From positions 40,540 to 104,539 of the forward strand of contig VRUJ01000010.1 in assembly GCA_019456165.1 (NCBI GenBank): 64,000 nucleotides of DNA, written 5' to 3'. Of this stretch, positions 51,631 to 60,624 are shown in pieces. The stretch is from Chloroflexota bacterium. GTDB taxonomy: Bacteria > Chloroflexota > Anaerolineae > Anaerolineales > UBA11579. A program made the position numbers and the translations under genes. The notes under the pieces are model-generated. The model was not told the origin of the DNA and ran no database searches. It saw only the letters and a program-made list of their open reading frames with translations. The number at the start of each line of letters is the position of its first letter. Position 1 is the stretch's first letter.

Positions 51631-53154
51631 ATGGAACAAATGCCGGATACTAATACTAAATCACCAAAATTATATGAGGTGATGCTCACCGATATAAAAA
51701 AGGCGTTCGGCTGGTTAAAGACCAGCGCAACAAAATTTGTGGGGCTGACCTTTGCTACGACTAGATCCGCAGCGAACCGGCGTCAGTGGGCGATCATCTT
51801 ATTCGCAGGATATGCCTGGGCGAGGGCTGCTGCGAACGCCCATCCAATTCCACTTAGCGGTAATCTGATCAGCGACCTGATCGTTTATCCATTTAGTGCC
51901 CTGTTCGCCGCGGATATATTCCGGCATGTCATCGTAATTGTGACAATATTCTGGCTTTCATTACGCAGGGCAGCTGGTTATCTGGATGACGTCTTCGAAT
52001 TGAACGATATTACCATAGCTGAGAAGTATATCTTACAGGCTGCGTTCGCCAGCCAATATGACACCATAAACATCCTAGATGGTGAAGTTGCAAAAAAACA
52101 TCGAAATTCGCCCATCTTCAGGATTGGTGGACCAGGATTAGTGAAAGTACATCTTGAAAATGCAGCCTTATTTGAAAAAGCCAACGGAACCGAGCGAGTG
52201 ATCGGGCCTACAGCAAATGCAGCTATTTTGGACCGTTTTGAACGTTTGCGAGCGATTATTGATTTGCGCGACCAGTCCATGGAATTAAATGTAAGTGCGC
52301 GCACTAAAGACGGCATTACCATCACTTCCCAAGGGGTTAAAATGATGTATAGTGTCCGGCGAGGAAAGAAAGAACCGACCCTAAAACAGCCACATCCATT
52401 CGATGAGAAAGCAATAAAGAAGATCGTATACGATAAGACAACATTCAAAGCCTTCGACGGCGAAGGTAAAAATATTGGCCAAACGACTAAGGCTGGCTAT
52501 AAACCAGGCATCCATATGCTTCAAATGCGCTCCTTCATTCAATCCGCGTTTAGTAAAATCATTGCTGAACATGATTTGAATGAAATCTTAGCAACTATCG
52601 GAGAGCCTGAGAAAGAAGCTGTCCAGTTACAAGAACAAACTGTGAGGATGGAAGCGGATAATTTAGCGTCTCGATCACCCAACGCACCCTTGGCAAAAAC
52701 AAAACCATCTGAACCCGAAGATTTTTTCTCACGTGACCAGATAACAAAGAAATTTTATGATGAAATCAACGACGGCGCTCTGGAACGAGGTCTACAACTC
52801 CAGTGGATTGATATCGGAACATGGGTACCTTCAGATGAGACCCAAAAAGTCCGCGATCAGCACCTAAAAGCATGGGAACTTACTATTGAAAATCAAGCCA
52901 AAGTCGATGAGAAGGCCCTTACAAAAATTCAGAAACAGTTTCATGCTCGCGAACTTACCAGATTGTATAAGGAAGTTCCCTTAGATACATTTCTCTTGTA
53001 TGTGGACCGAGTGGATAGCGATGAAATTATTCGCGAGTTAGCCCTCGTTTACCGGGAGAAACTCCGCAAAGCATGGGAATCCTATAAGAATCAAAATGAA
53101 GACCCTCCTTCAGAATTGCATCAAATACTATTATACTTAAGCTACATACTCTAA
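51631..53154 (+). CDS. SPFH/Band-7-like membrane protein B
   Basis: 507 residues, same plan as its upstream neighbour. There are two N-terminal spans (about residues 50-115), then an SPFH-like domain with RIGGPGLVKVHLENAALFEK, RVIGPT, ERLRAIIDLRDQ and ARTKDGITITSQGVKMMYSV. A long C-terminal half with helical, charged segments (HLKAWELTIENQAKVDEKAL) resembles flotillin-like coiled regions. The ATG is 3 nt after the preceding stop, so translation is coupled. Two different SPFH-like paralogues encoded together recall HflK/HflC, but neither sequence matches those and no FtsH gene is near. Confidence 0.72.
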   Translation: MEQMPDTNTKSPKLYEVMLTDIKKAFGWLKTSATKFVGLTFATTRSAANRRQWAIILFAGYAWARAAANAHPIPLSGNLISDLIVYPFSALFAADIFRHVIVIVTIFWLSLRRAAGYLDDVFELNDITIAEKYILQAAFASQYDTINILDGEVAKKHRNSPIFRIGGPGLVKVHLENAALFEKANGTERVIGPTANAAILDRFERLRAIIDLRDQSMELNVSARTKDGITITSQGVKMMYSVRRGKKEPTLKQPHPFDEKAIKKIVYDKTTFKAFDGEGKNIGQTTKAGYKPGIHMLQMRSFIQSAFSKIIAEHDLNEILATIGEPEKEAVQLQEQTVRMEADNLASRSPNAPLAKTKPSEPEDFFSRDQITKKFYDEINDGALERGLQLQWIDIGTWVPSDETQKVRDQHLKAWELTIENQAKVDEKALTKIQKQFHARELTRLYKEVPLDTFLLYVDRVDSDEIIRELALVYREKLRKAWESYKNQNEDPPSELHQILLYLSYIL

Positions 53155-53209
53155 AGCCTTATTAAATCAACCATAATTGAATACCATACATCCAGACGAG
53201 ATTTAATTT

Positions 53210-54163
53210 ATGCAAAACGAGTTTGAACTGAATCCCGAGGCCCCAATCCTGGTAATAGGTGCCGCCAGCATAGATATAGTTGGGCGGCTGCAGCGAATTT
53301 TACACATCGGCACCTCAAATCCAGCGCACATCCTCACATCCTTTGGTGGCACCGCGAGAAACGTTGCTGAAAACCTGGCGCGACTTGGCCAACCCGTCTG
53401 GCTATTGACCGCCATCGGGAAAGATCAGGTGGGAGATCAGCTGCTAAACTACACTACCAAAGCAGGTGTAAATACAGATTTCGTGATTCGGACCACAAAA
53501 CGCCCCACAGGGTCATACCTGGCAACTATCGATGAATTTGGAGAACTACAATTTGCGCTGGATGATATGCGCGCTATTAACGCGCTTACGCCGGATATCC
53601 TCAAACAAAATATTGAACTGTTTGAACAAGCCGCTTTGCTCTTTTTGGACGCCAATCTTCAAGATGAGAGCATAGAAGCAGCAATTAAATTAGCGAAGCA
53701 TGCCAATATCCCGGTCTGTGCTGACCCAACCTCAACTTCTCTGGCAGCCAAGCTGCAGCCTTATTTATCTGATTTTTACCTCATGACACCCAATATTCAC
53801 GAGGCGGGTATCTTATGTGAGCGTCCGGTTAGTAAAACCGATGGGGAATTAGCATTGGAGGCGGCCAAGTACCTGGTCTCACAAGGCGTAGATTTTGCTA
53901 TCGTCACTTTAGCTGAGTTCGGCTTGAGCTATGCCACCTCAGAGACAAATGGTCACATTCCGGCTATACGCACAAAGATCGTTGATCCTACAGGTGGAGG
54001 AGATGCGCTCACTGCGGCAGTGATCTTCGCAACCCTAAATAATATCCCTCCGGATGAAGCTGTGCGCCTGGGGGTATCTTCGGCTGCGCTTACCTTGATG
54101 CACCGCGGGGCCGTATTGCAAGATTTGTCTTTGGAAAAACTCTACGATCATTTGGCAAACTAA
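53210..54163 (+). CDS. psuK: PfkB-family kinase, probably pseudouridine kinase
   Basis: 317 residues of the ribokinase fold. N-terminal IGAASIDIVGR, the first signature GGTARNVAENLARLG and the second signature DPTGGGDALTAA, containing the catalytic Asp, are present. The next gene begins 1 nt after its stop and encodes pseudouridine-5'-phosphate glycosidase, so the kinase most likely phosphorylates pseudouridine at 5', as YeiC does in E. coli. On sequence alone another nucleoside or sugar would be possible. Confidence 0.9.
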   Translation: MQNEFELNPEAPILVIGAASIDIVGRLQRILHIGTSNPAHILTSFGGTARNVAENLARLGQPVWLLTAIGKDQVGDQLLNYTTKAGVNTDFVIRTTKRPTGSYLATIDEFGELQFALDDMRAINALTPDILKQNIELFEQAALLFLDANLQDESIEAAIKLAKHANIPVCADPTSTSLAAKLQPYLSDFYLMTPNIHEAGILCERPVSKTDGELALEAAKYLVSQGVDFAIVTLAEFGLSYATSETNGHIPAIRTKIVDPTGGGDALTAAVIFATLNNIPPDEAVRLGVSSAALTLMHRGAVLQDLSLEKLYDHLAN

Positions 54164-54164
54164 A

Positions 54165-55094
54165 GTGGCAATTTCCCAAGCGTTCCACATTGCTCCCGAG
54201 ATCAGCCGTGCTCGCGAACTTGGACTTCCAATCGTGGCGTTAGAATCCACAGTGATAACGCATGGGCTTCCACAGCCTGAGAACCTCTCTCTAGCGCAAG
54301 ATATGGAGGAGGTAGTACGCGCCGAAGGAGCTGCACCTGCGACCATTGCGGTTCTCAGCGGCAAAATTCACATTGGGTTAGATTCTGTGCAATTAGAACA
54401 GCTATCTACCTCGTCTTCAGCTCGTAAAGTAAGTGTTAGAGATTTTGGAGCAGTTATCGCTAAAGGTTTAGATGGCGGCACAACGGTAGCCGGGACACTC
54501 TTCGCAGCTCAGCATGCAGGTATCCGCATCATGGCAACTGGAGGCATTGGGGGTGTCCACCGGCAGCCTCCATATGACGTTTCTGCTGATCTAACTCAAT
54601 TAGCTCGCAGCCAGGTCATCGTGGTTTGTGCGGGTGCCAAAGCCATCTTAGACTTGCCGGGAACGCTTGAAGTCTTAGAAACATTGCGCGTGCCAGTTAT
54701 CGGCTATCAAACAGATGAATTCCCGGCTTTTTATTCCAGAAAAAGTGGATTACATGTAAGCGATAGCGTCGATTACCCTGAGCAGGCAGCCAACATCGCC
54801 AGAGAACACTGGAGATTGGGAATACCAAGCGCAATATTATTAGTGGTACCTCCACCAGAAGATATTGCCATCCCAAAAGAAAAAATCGACACATTTATTG
54901 ATCGGGCATTGGTAGAGGCTCAAGAGAAGCACATTCGCGGCCAGGATATTACCCCTTTCTTACTTAACCGAGTCAGCGAATTGACCGCAGGGGAGAGTTT
55001 GCAAGCAAATCTGGGCTTATTGAAAAACAACGCTCGTATTGCCGCAAAAATCGCCCATTTCATCCACCCCCAATCAATAATCAAATCAGCTTGA
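54165..55094 (+). CDS. psuG: Pseudouridine-5'-phosphate glycosidase
   Basis: 309 residues; splits pseudouridine 5'-phosphate into uracil and ribose 5-phosphate. Typical features are PIVALESTVITHGLPQPEN near the N-terminus (with the catalytic-site Glu), MATGGIGGVHR, and VVCAGAKAILDLPGTLEVLET, with the Lys that forms the ring-opened ribose adduct in related enzymes. The start codon is GTG, 1 nt after the kinase stop. The pair salvages modified nucleosides from RNA turnover. No dedicated transporter is seen. Confidence 0.95.
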   Translation: MAISQAFHIAPEISRARELGLPIVALESTVITHGLPQPENLSLAQDMEEVVRAEGAAPATIAVLSGKIHIGLDSVQLEQLSTSSSARKVSVRDFGAVIAKGLDGGTTVAGTLFAAQHAGIRIMATGGIGGVHRQPPYDVSADLTQLARSQVIVVCAGAKAILDLPGTLEVLETLRVPVIGYQTDEFPAFYSRKSGLHVSDSVDYPEQAANIAREHWRLGIPSAILLVVPPPEDIAIPKEKIDTFIDRALVEAQEKHIRGQDITPFLLNRVSELTAGESLQANLGLLKNNARIAAKIAHFIHPQSIIKSA

Positions 55095-55109
55095 TTCCCC
55101 TATAACCAT

Positions 55110-56045
55110 TTAATTATTTCCAGAAGGTACTGGTGTTCGCGTGATAATCGGCCATGGTGTCAATGTAATTGTGCGAGTAAGAGTTGGGTAACGCGTGGGT
55201 GTAACCGTGACCGTTGAGGTGGGCGTCACCGTTGCTGTATTTGTTGGGGTCGGTGTGGTGGTCGGGGGTAGTCCCTGAACTATAAAATTACCCACAACTT
55301 GCCATTCAAAACCCACGAAAATCTGTACTTGATATTCCCCTGGCTGCCATTCATCAGGGATTGGCTCCCAGTCTGTAAACCCAAATCCACCGGTTACTCC
55401 ATCCCACGGTTTGGTTTCAAAGAATACCAAATCGGCTCCTCGATACCATAAAGCTGTCCATTGTGTCCCAGGAATCATACCATCATAACTGAACATGGCG
55501 AATAATTGTCCTACCGGGTTTTGGAAAGTTGTATCTGGACGTACAGGTCTAAATAAAGAATCGATTTCTTGTGTAAAAATAAGCTCGCTGAAAACCATGT
55601 CCACGCCGGGGGTAATCTCACTTTCAAACTGGGCAGCAATTGCCAGAGGGACATGAGGTGTAAGAGTAATCGTGGGTGTGTTCGAGAACTGGGGAGTAGG
55701 AGTGATCGTTGGGGTCAGGGTGATGGTTGGAGAAAGTGTTATCGTGGGTGTGAGAGTGACTGTTGGCGTATGAGGTACAGTTGGTGTGACCGGAATATAA
55801 TTATATGCAACCTCTTCCCCAAAAACATCGATAAAAACACCCAGAATGCCAAACAAGATCGATAAAAATATTAACCTCCAACCACGCAGTAAACGCTCCC
55901 GGCGTAATCTAAAATACGGGAGTTCACTAGATCCGCGGATATTTTGAAAGCCTCTGAAAAATACGAGCAGGAACCCCAAGAAAGCCAGGACGGTGGCAGC
56001 TTGCAAAAAGGCTTTAATGTCCAAGGCTAAGTTATCAAGAGACAT
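55110..56045 (-). CDS. Membrane-anchored protein with Thr-Pro repeats
   Basis: 311 residues. Two N-terminal spans (about 12-32 and 50-72) flank a basic loop (RLRRERLLRGW), then a Thr-Pro repeat tract (TPTITLSPTITLTPTI-like, about residues 85-130) reaches a folded domain (about 135-250). This domain has TTFQNPVGQLFAMFSYDG, WTALWYRGADLVFFE and WQPGEYQVQIFVGFEWQVVGNF, resembling small beta-rich outer domains found in Chloroflexota. A second Thr-Pro tract ends the protein. Thr-Pro tracts act as extended, often glycosylated wall spacers. It converges with psuG. Confidence 0.75.
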   Translation of the reverse strand: MSLDNLALDIKAFLQAATVLAFLGFLLVFFRGFQNIRGSSELPYFRLRRERLLRGWRLIFLSILFGILGVFIDVFGEEVAYNYIPVTPTVPHTPTVTLTPTITLSPTITLTPTITPTPQFSNTPTITLTPHVPLAIAAQFESEITPGVDMVFSELIFTQEIDSLFRPVRPDTTFQNPVGQLFAMFSYDGMIPGTQWTALWYRGADLVFFETKPWDGVTGGFGFTDWEPIPDEWQPGEYQVQIFVGFEWQVVGNFIVQGLPPTTTPTPTNTATVTPTSTVTVTPTRYPTLTRTITLTPWPIITRTPVPSGNN

Positions 56046-56099
56046 AGAATGAAACAGAATTGTTTTTTGAAAGTGAAATACGGCTGAACTCAGCAGAAA

Positions 56100-57929
56100 T
56101 TATATCAGGGCATCAAGCATTAATGCCAAAAATAGCAACGCGAGATACATACTGGAATAGCGATACATCCGCCAGGCCAATTTATTCCCCCCCTCTTGCC
56201 AAACCTTCCACGCAGAGAAAAGCAAAGCCGCGCCCAACAAGACTGCGGATATTAAATAAATACTCCCAGCCAGATTGAAAATTGGCATCAACAGAGTTAG
56301 AGAAACTAGCTCAATTGTATATAGCCATATTTGCCAGCGGGTTTCCCTCTTGCCGCGTACGACTGGCATCATGGGGATGCCTGCTCGTTCGTAATCATTC
56401 CTGCGAATCAACGCCAGAGCCCAGAAATGGGGAGGAGTCCATAAGAAAATGATGGCAAACAAAAAGATCGCAGGCATCGACAAACTTCCCGTGGCAGCCG
56501 CCCAGCCAACCAGAGGAGGTATCGCACCAGCGCCTCCGCCAATGACGATATTTTGGTCTGTTTTTCCTTTGAGGAATAAACTATATAAGAGGATGTAATA
56601 CAACATTCCCGCGAGGGCCAGCAGTGCGGCGATTAAGTTCACAAAAGAGACAAGGATGTAAAAAGCTGCAACCAACAAGGCTAAACCAAAAGCTAGTCCC
56701 TCGGCTGCTGTCATCCGTCCGGATGCAATCGGGCGTTTGGAAGTGCGCGTCATACGTTTATCTAATTCCCGGTCTATGTATTGGTTAACCGCACCAGACC
56801 CCCCGGCAGCGAACGCTCCAGCTAACATCGTCCAAAATACCAATCGTATAGGAGGCAGCGCTCCCGCACCTACTACCATACCTGTAAATGTAGTAACTAA
56901 CAGCAATACTACTATAACGGGTTTGGTGAGCGATAGAAGATCTTTGGCGCGTTGTTTAGCATCAGCTGGTGTAGCGGCCTCAATGCGTTCTTCCTCAGGT
57001 GTGCGTCCCTCGAGACCCACCATAGCAGCTAAAACCACGACTGCAGCCCAAACAGCGGCCGCAGTGGCCACGTGAATACCTAATAAGTACACTGGGAATC
57101 CCTGCGTCACCTTTAATGCCCCAACCAGCGCTTGAGCATAAAAGAAGCTAACCGCAAGCGTCGCAGCCGAAAGGGTGGCGCGTTGGGAGCGCTGGGTGCG
57201 CCAGGCGCGCAGGAACAGATAAATGAATAACAAGCTTGCTAAGCTCACTATCAATCGGTGCGCCATATGTACCCAGGCGAGATAATTTGATGGAAAAAGG
57301 TGTCCATTACAGAGTGGCCAGCCGATACAGGCATATGTCGCGCTGAAGCTGGCAACCAATGCCCCACTAACCAAAACGATGAAGGTTGTAACTAATACCA
57401 GAATTGACAGACGAGAAAATGGGCTAATAAATTTCATGCGATTATTGCTTGACGCATCTTGGGAATATTTAAAAGCGGCAACTGTTGAAATGAGGATTAA
57501 ACCCAATATAATCAGCGCGATACCTAAATGAACGGCAACCAGATTGGGCGGTGTCTCCAGATAAACCACCAGGCCGCCTAATAACCCTTGAACGCCCAAC
57601 AAAGCGACAGACCAAAATAAAGGCATACTCAATAATTTCGCCTCACGAAATCGCCGCCAGGCGACCACTGCAGATGCCAGAATGAGTGGAGATGTCAGAG
57701 TAGCGATCAAGCGGTGTAAATATTCGATGATCGCGTCTGCACGCATTGGCGGTATCCATTCCCCAAAACATTTCGGCCAATCAGGACAACCTAGGCCGGA
57801 GCCTGTGACGCGTACAATCCCACCCATCACAATCAATAAAAATGTCATGATCGAGGTAGTTATCAGCAGATTACGAAAAGCGCGCATATTCTGTTTTACT
57901 GATCTATTTTCACGTGTAGAAGAAACCAT
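56100..57929 (-). CDS. ctaA-ctaB: Heme A synthase - heme O synthase fusion
   Basis: 609 residues. The N-terminal half (about 15-310) is COX15/CtaA: GSGLGCPDWPKCFGEWIPP with a Cys pair, EYLHRL and HMAHRLIVS His ligands, and a second Cys pair in ACIGWPLCNG. The C-terminal half (about 330-605) is UbiA-type CtaB: SLTKPVIVVLLLVTTFTGM, NQYIDRELDKRMTRTSKRPIASGRM and GAIPPLVGWAAATG. CtaB farnesylates heme b to heme O and CtaA oxidises it to heme A for the oxidase. The order in the chain is CtaA then CtaB. Such fusions are known in Chloroflexota. It has its own leaderless-type promoter. Confidence 0.96.
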   Translation of the reverse strand: MVSSTRENRSVKQNMRAFRNLLITTSIMTFLLIVMGGIVRVTGSGLGCPDWPKCFGEWIPPMRADAIIEYLHRLIATLTSPLILASAVVAWRRFREAKLLSMPLFWSVALLGVQGLLGGLVVYLETPPNLVAVHLGIALIILGLILISTVAAFKYSQDASSNNRMKFISPFSRLSILVLVTTFIVLVSGALVASFSATYACIGWPLCNGHLFPSNYLAWVHMAHRLIVSLASLLFIYLFLRAWRTQRSQRATLSAATLAVSFFYAQALVGALKVTQGFPVYLLGIHVATAAAVWAAVVVLAAMVGLEGRTPEEERIEAATPADAKQRAKDLLSLTKPVIVVLLLVTTFTGMVVGAGALPPIRLVFWTMLAGAFAAGGSGAVNQYIDRELDKRMTRTSKRPIASGRMTAAEGLAFGLALLVAAFYILVSFVNLIAALLALAGMLYYILLYSLFLKGKTDQNIVIGGGAGAIPPLVGWAAATGSLSMPAIFLFAIIFLWTPPHFWALALIRRNDYERAGIPMMPVVRGKRETRWQIWLYTIELVSLTLLMPIFNLAGSIYLISAVLLGAALLFSAWKVWQEGGNKLAWRMYRYSSMYLALLFLALMLDALI

Positions 57930-57935
57930 AAGTTA

Positions 57936-57941
57936 ATTATA
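57936..57941 (-). promoter_or_regulatory. -10 box of the ctaA-ctaB gene, leaderless start
   Basis: TATAAT on the minus strand ends 6 nt before the ATG at 57929. No Shine-Dalgarno separates them. Confidence 0.5.
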
Positions 57942-58003
57942 CTCAATTAGAATTTTATTTATTAGAGATTACAATTCGAGCTGCTTTTATCATTGATTGA
58001 CCA

Positions 58004-58759
58004 TCAACTTTGTGGCATGTTTGTTTGGCTGCGCACAAAGAATGGGTATCCCAACAATAATATTATCGCAAAAGTAAACCATTGCACTGCGTAGCCTGCA
58101 TGAGAACCTTCAGTAAGATCAAGTTCCGGCAGAGTACGGAATGGTGGTATAGTCTCTTCACCATCGGGCGCTTGATGGATATAAACCAGTAATAAGGATA
58201 AATCGTTCTCTGCGCCAATGCGCTCTAAATTGATAAAATTCCATAAATCTAATCGTTCCTGGTCAGTCTGCAAGGTGGGGTTGGGGACGCCTCCATAATC
58301 TGCGTCAATTTCAGAGAGTCGAATCATCCCACGGACAGTAACAATGCCAAGTTCCTCGAATTGACTCCAATTTTCGGGCGCTGCGTCTTCCATCGGTATC
58401 CAGCCTCGGTTTACAAGCACATATTTCTCGCTGCCTGGGATTAATAAAGGTGTAAGTAAATTCACCCCGGATAAACCGCGCCATGCCTGGTTGCGCACTG
58501 CAATTTCTTCCCCATGGTCATATACTCCCATAACTTCAACAGATCGATATTCCATCTCTATCAAATCTAAGGATATTGTATTCTCGTCCAGCACAAGCAT
58601 CGCTTGATCAACTTGTTCTGCAACCCGCGCGTTGAAGGCGCGGCGCTGTTCCAGGCGGTCAAGCTGCCAAATCCCTAAGCGTACCAGCATCCCAACTCCA
58701 ATTATCACGAGAATGGTTGTTAGAAACCATTTGCGGTTAAACATAATCAAGATGAGCAT
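58004..58759 (-). CDS. SURF1-family oxidase assembly protein
   Basis: 251 residues with one span at each end (about 10-28 and 222-242) and a periplasm-facing middle, as in SURF1/Shy1. Hallmarks are RLGIWQLDRLEQRRAFN after the first span and YVLVNRGWIPMED. SURF1 helps insert heme A into subunit I. It starts 39 nt after the cupredoxin-like gene. Two start codons are possible, ATG at 58759 or 58744. Confidence 0.93.
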   Translation of the reverse strand: MLILIMFNRKWFLTTILVIIGVGMLVRLGIWQLDRLEQRRAFNARVAEQVDQAMLVLDENTISLDLIEMEYRSVEVMGVYDHGEEIAVRNQAWRGLSGVNLLTPLLIPGSEKYVLVNRGWIPMEDAAPENWSQFEELGIVTVRGMIRLSEIDADYGGVPNPTLQTDQERLDLWNFINLERIGAENDLSLLLVYIHQAPDGEETIPPFRTLPELDLTEGSHAGYAVQWFTFAIILLLGYPFFVRSQTNMPQS

Positions 58760-58798
58760 TTATGCACCATAATTGCCAATTGTAGATTAATCATCAAC

Positions 58799-59302
58799 TT
58801 AATGTTGCTGGATAGGTTTTGCCGCCAAACTATAAATAAACACGATTATTGTCGTAGTAGGAACTGCGAAAAGGAGCGCGGTAAGCCGAGTCCATATATT
58901 TGTCGGTTGCTTAACATTTAATCCCAAATACCTTGAAGGATTGAATGAACATGATAGAGCGTAGCGATCAGCAGTATCTAACCTCATAGAAGCGCTAGAT
59001 TCCGGCGGCACAAATACAGGCCCTAGCTCATGGCTTACCACATCTTGATTCCTCACCACCAGTACGTCTCCTAACACAAACACCATTTCATCCGGTATTC
59101 CAGTCACCTGCTCGCCCAAAGCAACCAATTCAGCAGTGCCCTCAGGTATCACCAACTCGATTTCCATTGGAATCCGGTCTGTATCTTCCTTTTGGATTAA
59201 GAAAACTATTTCGTTCACCGCAGCAATGAAAAAGGTAGCAGTGATCAAGATAATTAGGAAGCGAGTAGCATATGGACGCAAGCTTTCAAATTTCATTTGC
59301 AA
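58799..59302 (-). CDS. Membrane-anchored cupredoxin-like protein in the oxidase locus
   Basis: 167 residues. Spans near residues 15-35 and 138-158 enclose an outer domain of about 95 residues with a cupredoxin-like strand order (IPMEIELVIPEGT, DEMVFVLGDVLVVRNQDVVSHELGPVFVPPESS, YALSCSFNPSRYLGL). The His of SHELG and Cys of LSCSF are where blue-copper proteins keep two of their ligands; the second His and the Met are not evident. Between SCO and SURF1 genes it may help deliver copper to the oxidase; this is inference. The gap to SCO is 7 nt. Confidence 0.75.
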   Translation of the reverse strand: MQMKFESLRPYATRFLIILITATFFIAAVNEIVFLIQKEDTDRIPMEIELVIPEGTAELVALGEQVTGIPDEMVFVLGDVLVVRNQDVVSHELGPVFVPPESSASMRLDTADRYALSCSFNPSRYLGLNVKQPTNIWTRLTALLFAVPTTTIIVFIYSLAAKPIQQH

Positions 59303-59309
59303 TCTCGCT

Positions 59310-59915
59310 CTACTCTCGTAACAGATGGATCACATCTTGCGTGATAGTATCTGCCTGAGCGCTAGCTTGATACGTTAGGCGTAATTTTCCCTGTGGATCA
59401 ATCACATAAATTCTTGAGGGATGTTCCACCAGATAGTCCCCATTAGTCCCTATCTCAGCTTCATCCCAAGTCACGTAATACGCTTCCCAGACAGGCTCTA
59501 ATTGCTCAATAGTTCCCGACAAACCAATGAATTCCGAACTGAAGAAATTTACGTATCTATTAATCTCTTCGGGGGTATCCCGGTTAGGATCAACTGTGAT
59601 AAAAACAATCTCCACTCTATTAGCAAAATCTCCTAAAGCAGCTTGGACTCGTTTGAGTTCTGCCAGGGTTGTGGGACATACGTCTGGGCAGTTGGCATAC
59701 CCAAAGAAAATCAGCACCACTTTCCCATTTTGCTCAGCTAATTTAAAGGTTCCGCCTGCATGGTCGCTTAATTCAAATTTATAGGCATCTTGGGCAGGGT
59801 CAAATACCGATCCTTGAAATTGATAATTTAATTCTGCGAATTGACTTCCCACAAATACGATCAACACCAGCGCTGCAGTTATCAAACTGCCGTAAAATAC
59901 TTTCTTACCATTCAT
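59310..59915 (-). CDS. SCO1/SenC copper chaperone
   Basis: 201 residues, one N-terminal anchor (residues 5-24) and a thioredoxin-like outer domain. The copper and redox site is FFGYANCPDVCPTTLAEL (CxxxC), with the distal His in LVEHPSRIYVIDP. SCO proteins metallate or reduce the CuA centre of oxidase subunit II. It heads a unit with the cupredoxin-like protein, SURF1 and possibly ctaA-ctaB, and is separated from the oxidase structural genes by a terminator. Confidence 0.95.
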   Translation of the reverse strand: MNGKKVFYGSLITAALVLIVFVGSQFAELNYQFQGSVFDPAQDAYKFELSDHAGGTFKLAEQNGKVVLIFFGYANCPDVCPTTLAELKRVQAALGDFANRVEIVFITVDPNRDTPEEINRYVNFFSSEFIGLSGTIEQLEPVWEAYYVTWDEAEIGTNGDYLVEHPSRIYVIDPQGKLRLTYQASAQADTITQDVIHLLRE

Positions 59916-59943
59916 ATCATACTTCTAAAGATGACAAATCCGA

Positions 59944-59989
59944 AAAAAGAGAAGGGTTTGCCACACCAAATTTCTGTAGAGGCAAACCC
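59944..59989 (-). terminator. Terminator of the oxidase structural operon
   Basis: On the minus strand GGGTTTGCC / GGCAAACCC pair perfectly (9 bp, 18-nt loop), followed by TTCTCTTTTTTC. It lies about 60 nt after the subunit III stop and before the SCO gene. Confidence 0.75.
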
Positions 59990-60051
59990 ACCCTATGGAG
60001 CCGGGTTAAGTGATTTTTCAATAAGTTTTAATTATTCAGCACGAGTTCCCT

Positions 60052-60624
60052 TTATACAGGAGTACCAATGAGATACAGAGCGGGATAAATGAAGAACCAC
60101 ACAAGATCGACAAAGTGCCAGTAGATCGCGCCAGCTTCTACAGGCCAATGCTTTTCAGCTGAGTATAAGCCTTTGCTGCTGTTGCGATATACGATAACCA
60201 GCAAGATCACGCCGCTAAGAACGTGCAGAGCATGGAAACTTGTGAGTATATAGAAGACAGCCCCAACAGCCCCGTCCCCAGGTCCAAAAGGAGCTAAAGG
60301 CCATTCTACCCCAACGACTCCTAATACAAAGATCACACCCAGTATTATGGTTACAAGCAAATTGCGAGAGAAGCTTTTTTGGTTTCCGTGAGCCATGTGG
60401 GTTTCTGCACGATTCATGAAAAAACTGCTCATTAATAATATTAGTGTGACGATAAATCCTAGCGTCTGGTTCAAATCAGGGCGTGTGTATCCCAGCAATA
60501 CTGCGCGTGTTACCAACAAGCCTCCAAAAATGAACATATCGGAGAAAAGGAACAACCATAAGCCCAGCCTATTGTTGCCTAGTTTGAATTTATAATTCGA
60601 TTGTAGATCAGTGCTACTGGCCAT
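60052..60624 (-). CDS. ctaE: Cytochrome c oxidase subunit III
   Basis: 190 residues with five spans, the short bacterial form. LGLWLFLFSDMFIFGGLLVTRAVLLGY, the MNRAETHMAHGNQ loop, SFHALHVLSGVILLVIVYRN and the end HWPVEAGAIYWHFVDLVWFFIYPALYLIG are all diagnostic. The stop of ctaF and the ATG overlap by one base (60624), so translation is coupled. Stabilises subunit I and its proton uptake. Confidence 0.96.
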   Translation of the reverse strand: MASSTDLQSNYKFKLGNNRLGLWLFLFSDMFIFGGLLVTRAVLLGYTRPDLNQTLGFIVTLILLMSSFFMNRAETHMAHGNQKSFSRNLLVTIILGVIFVLGVVGVEWPLAPFGPGDGAVGAVFYILTSFHALHVLSGVILLVIVYRNSSKGLYSAEKHWPVEAGAIYWHFVDLVWFFIYPALYLIGTPV

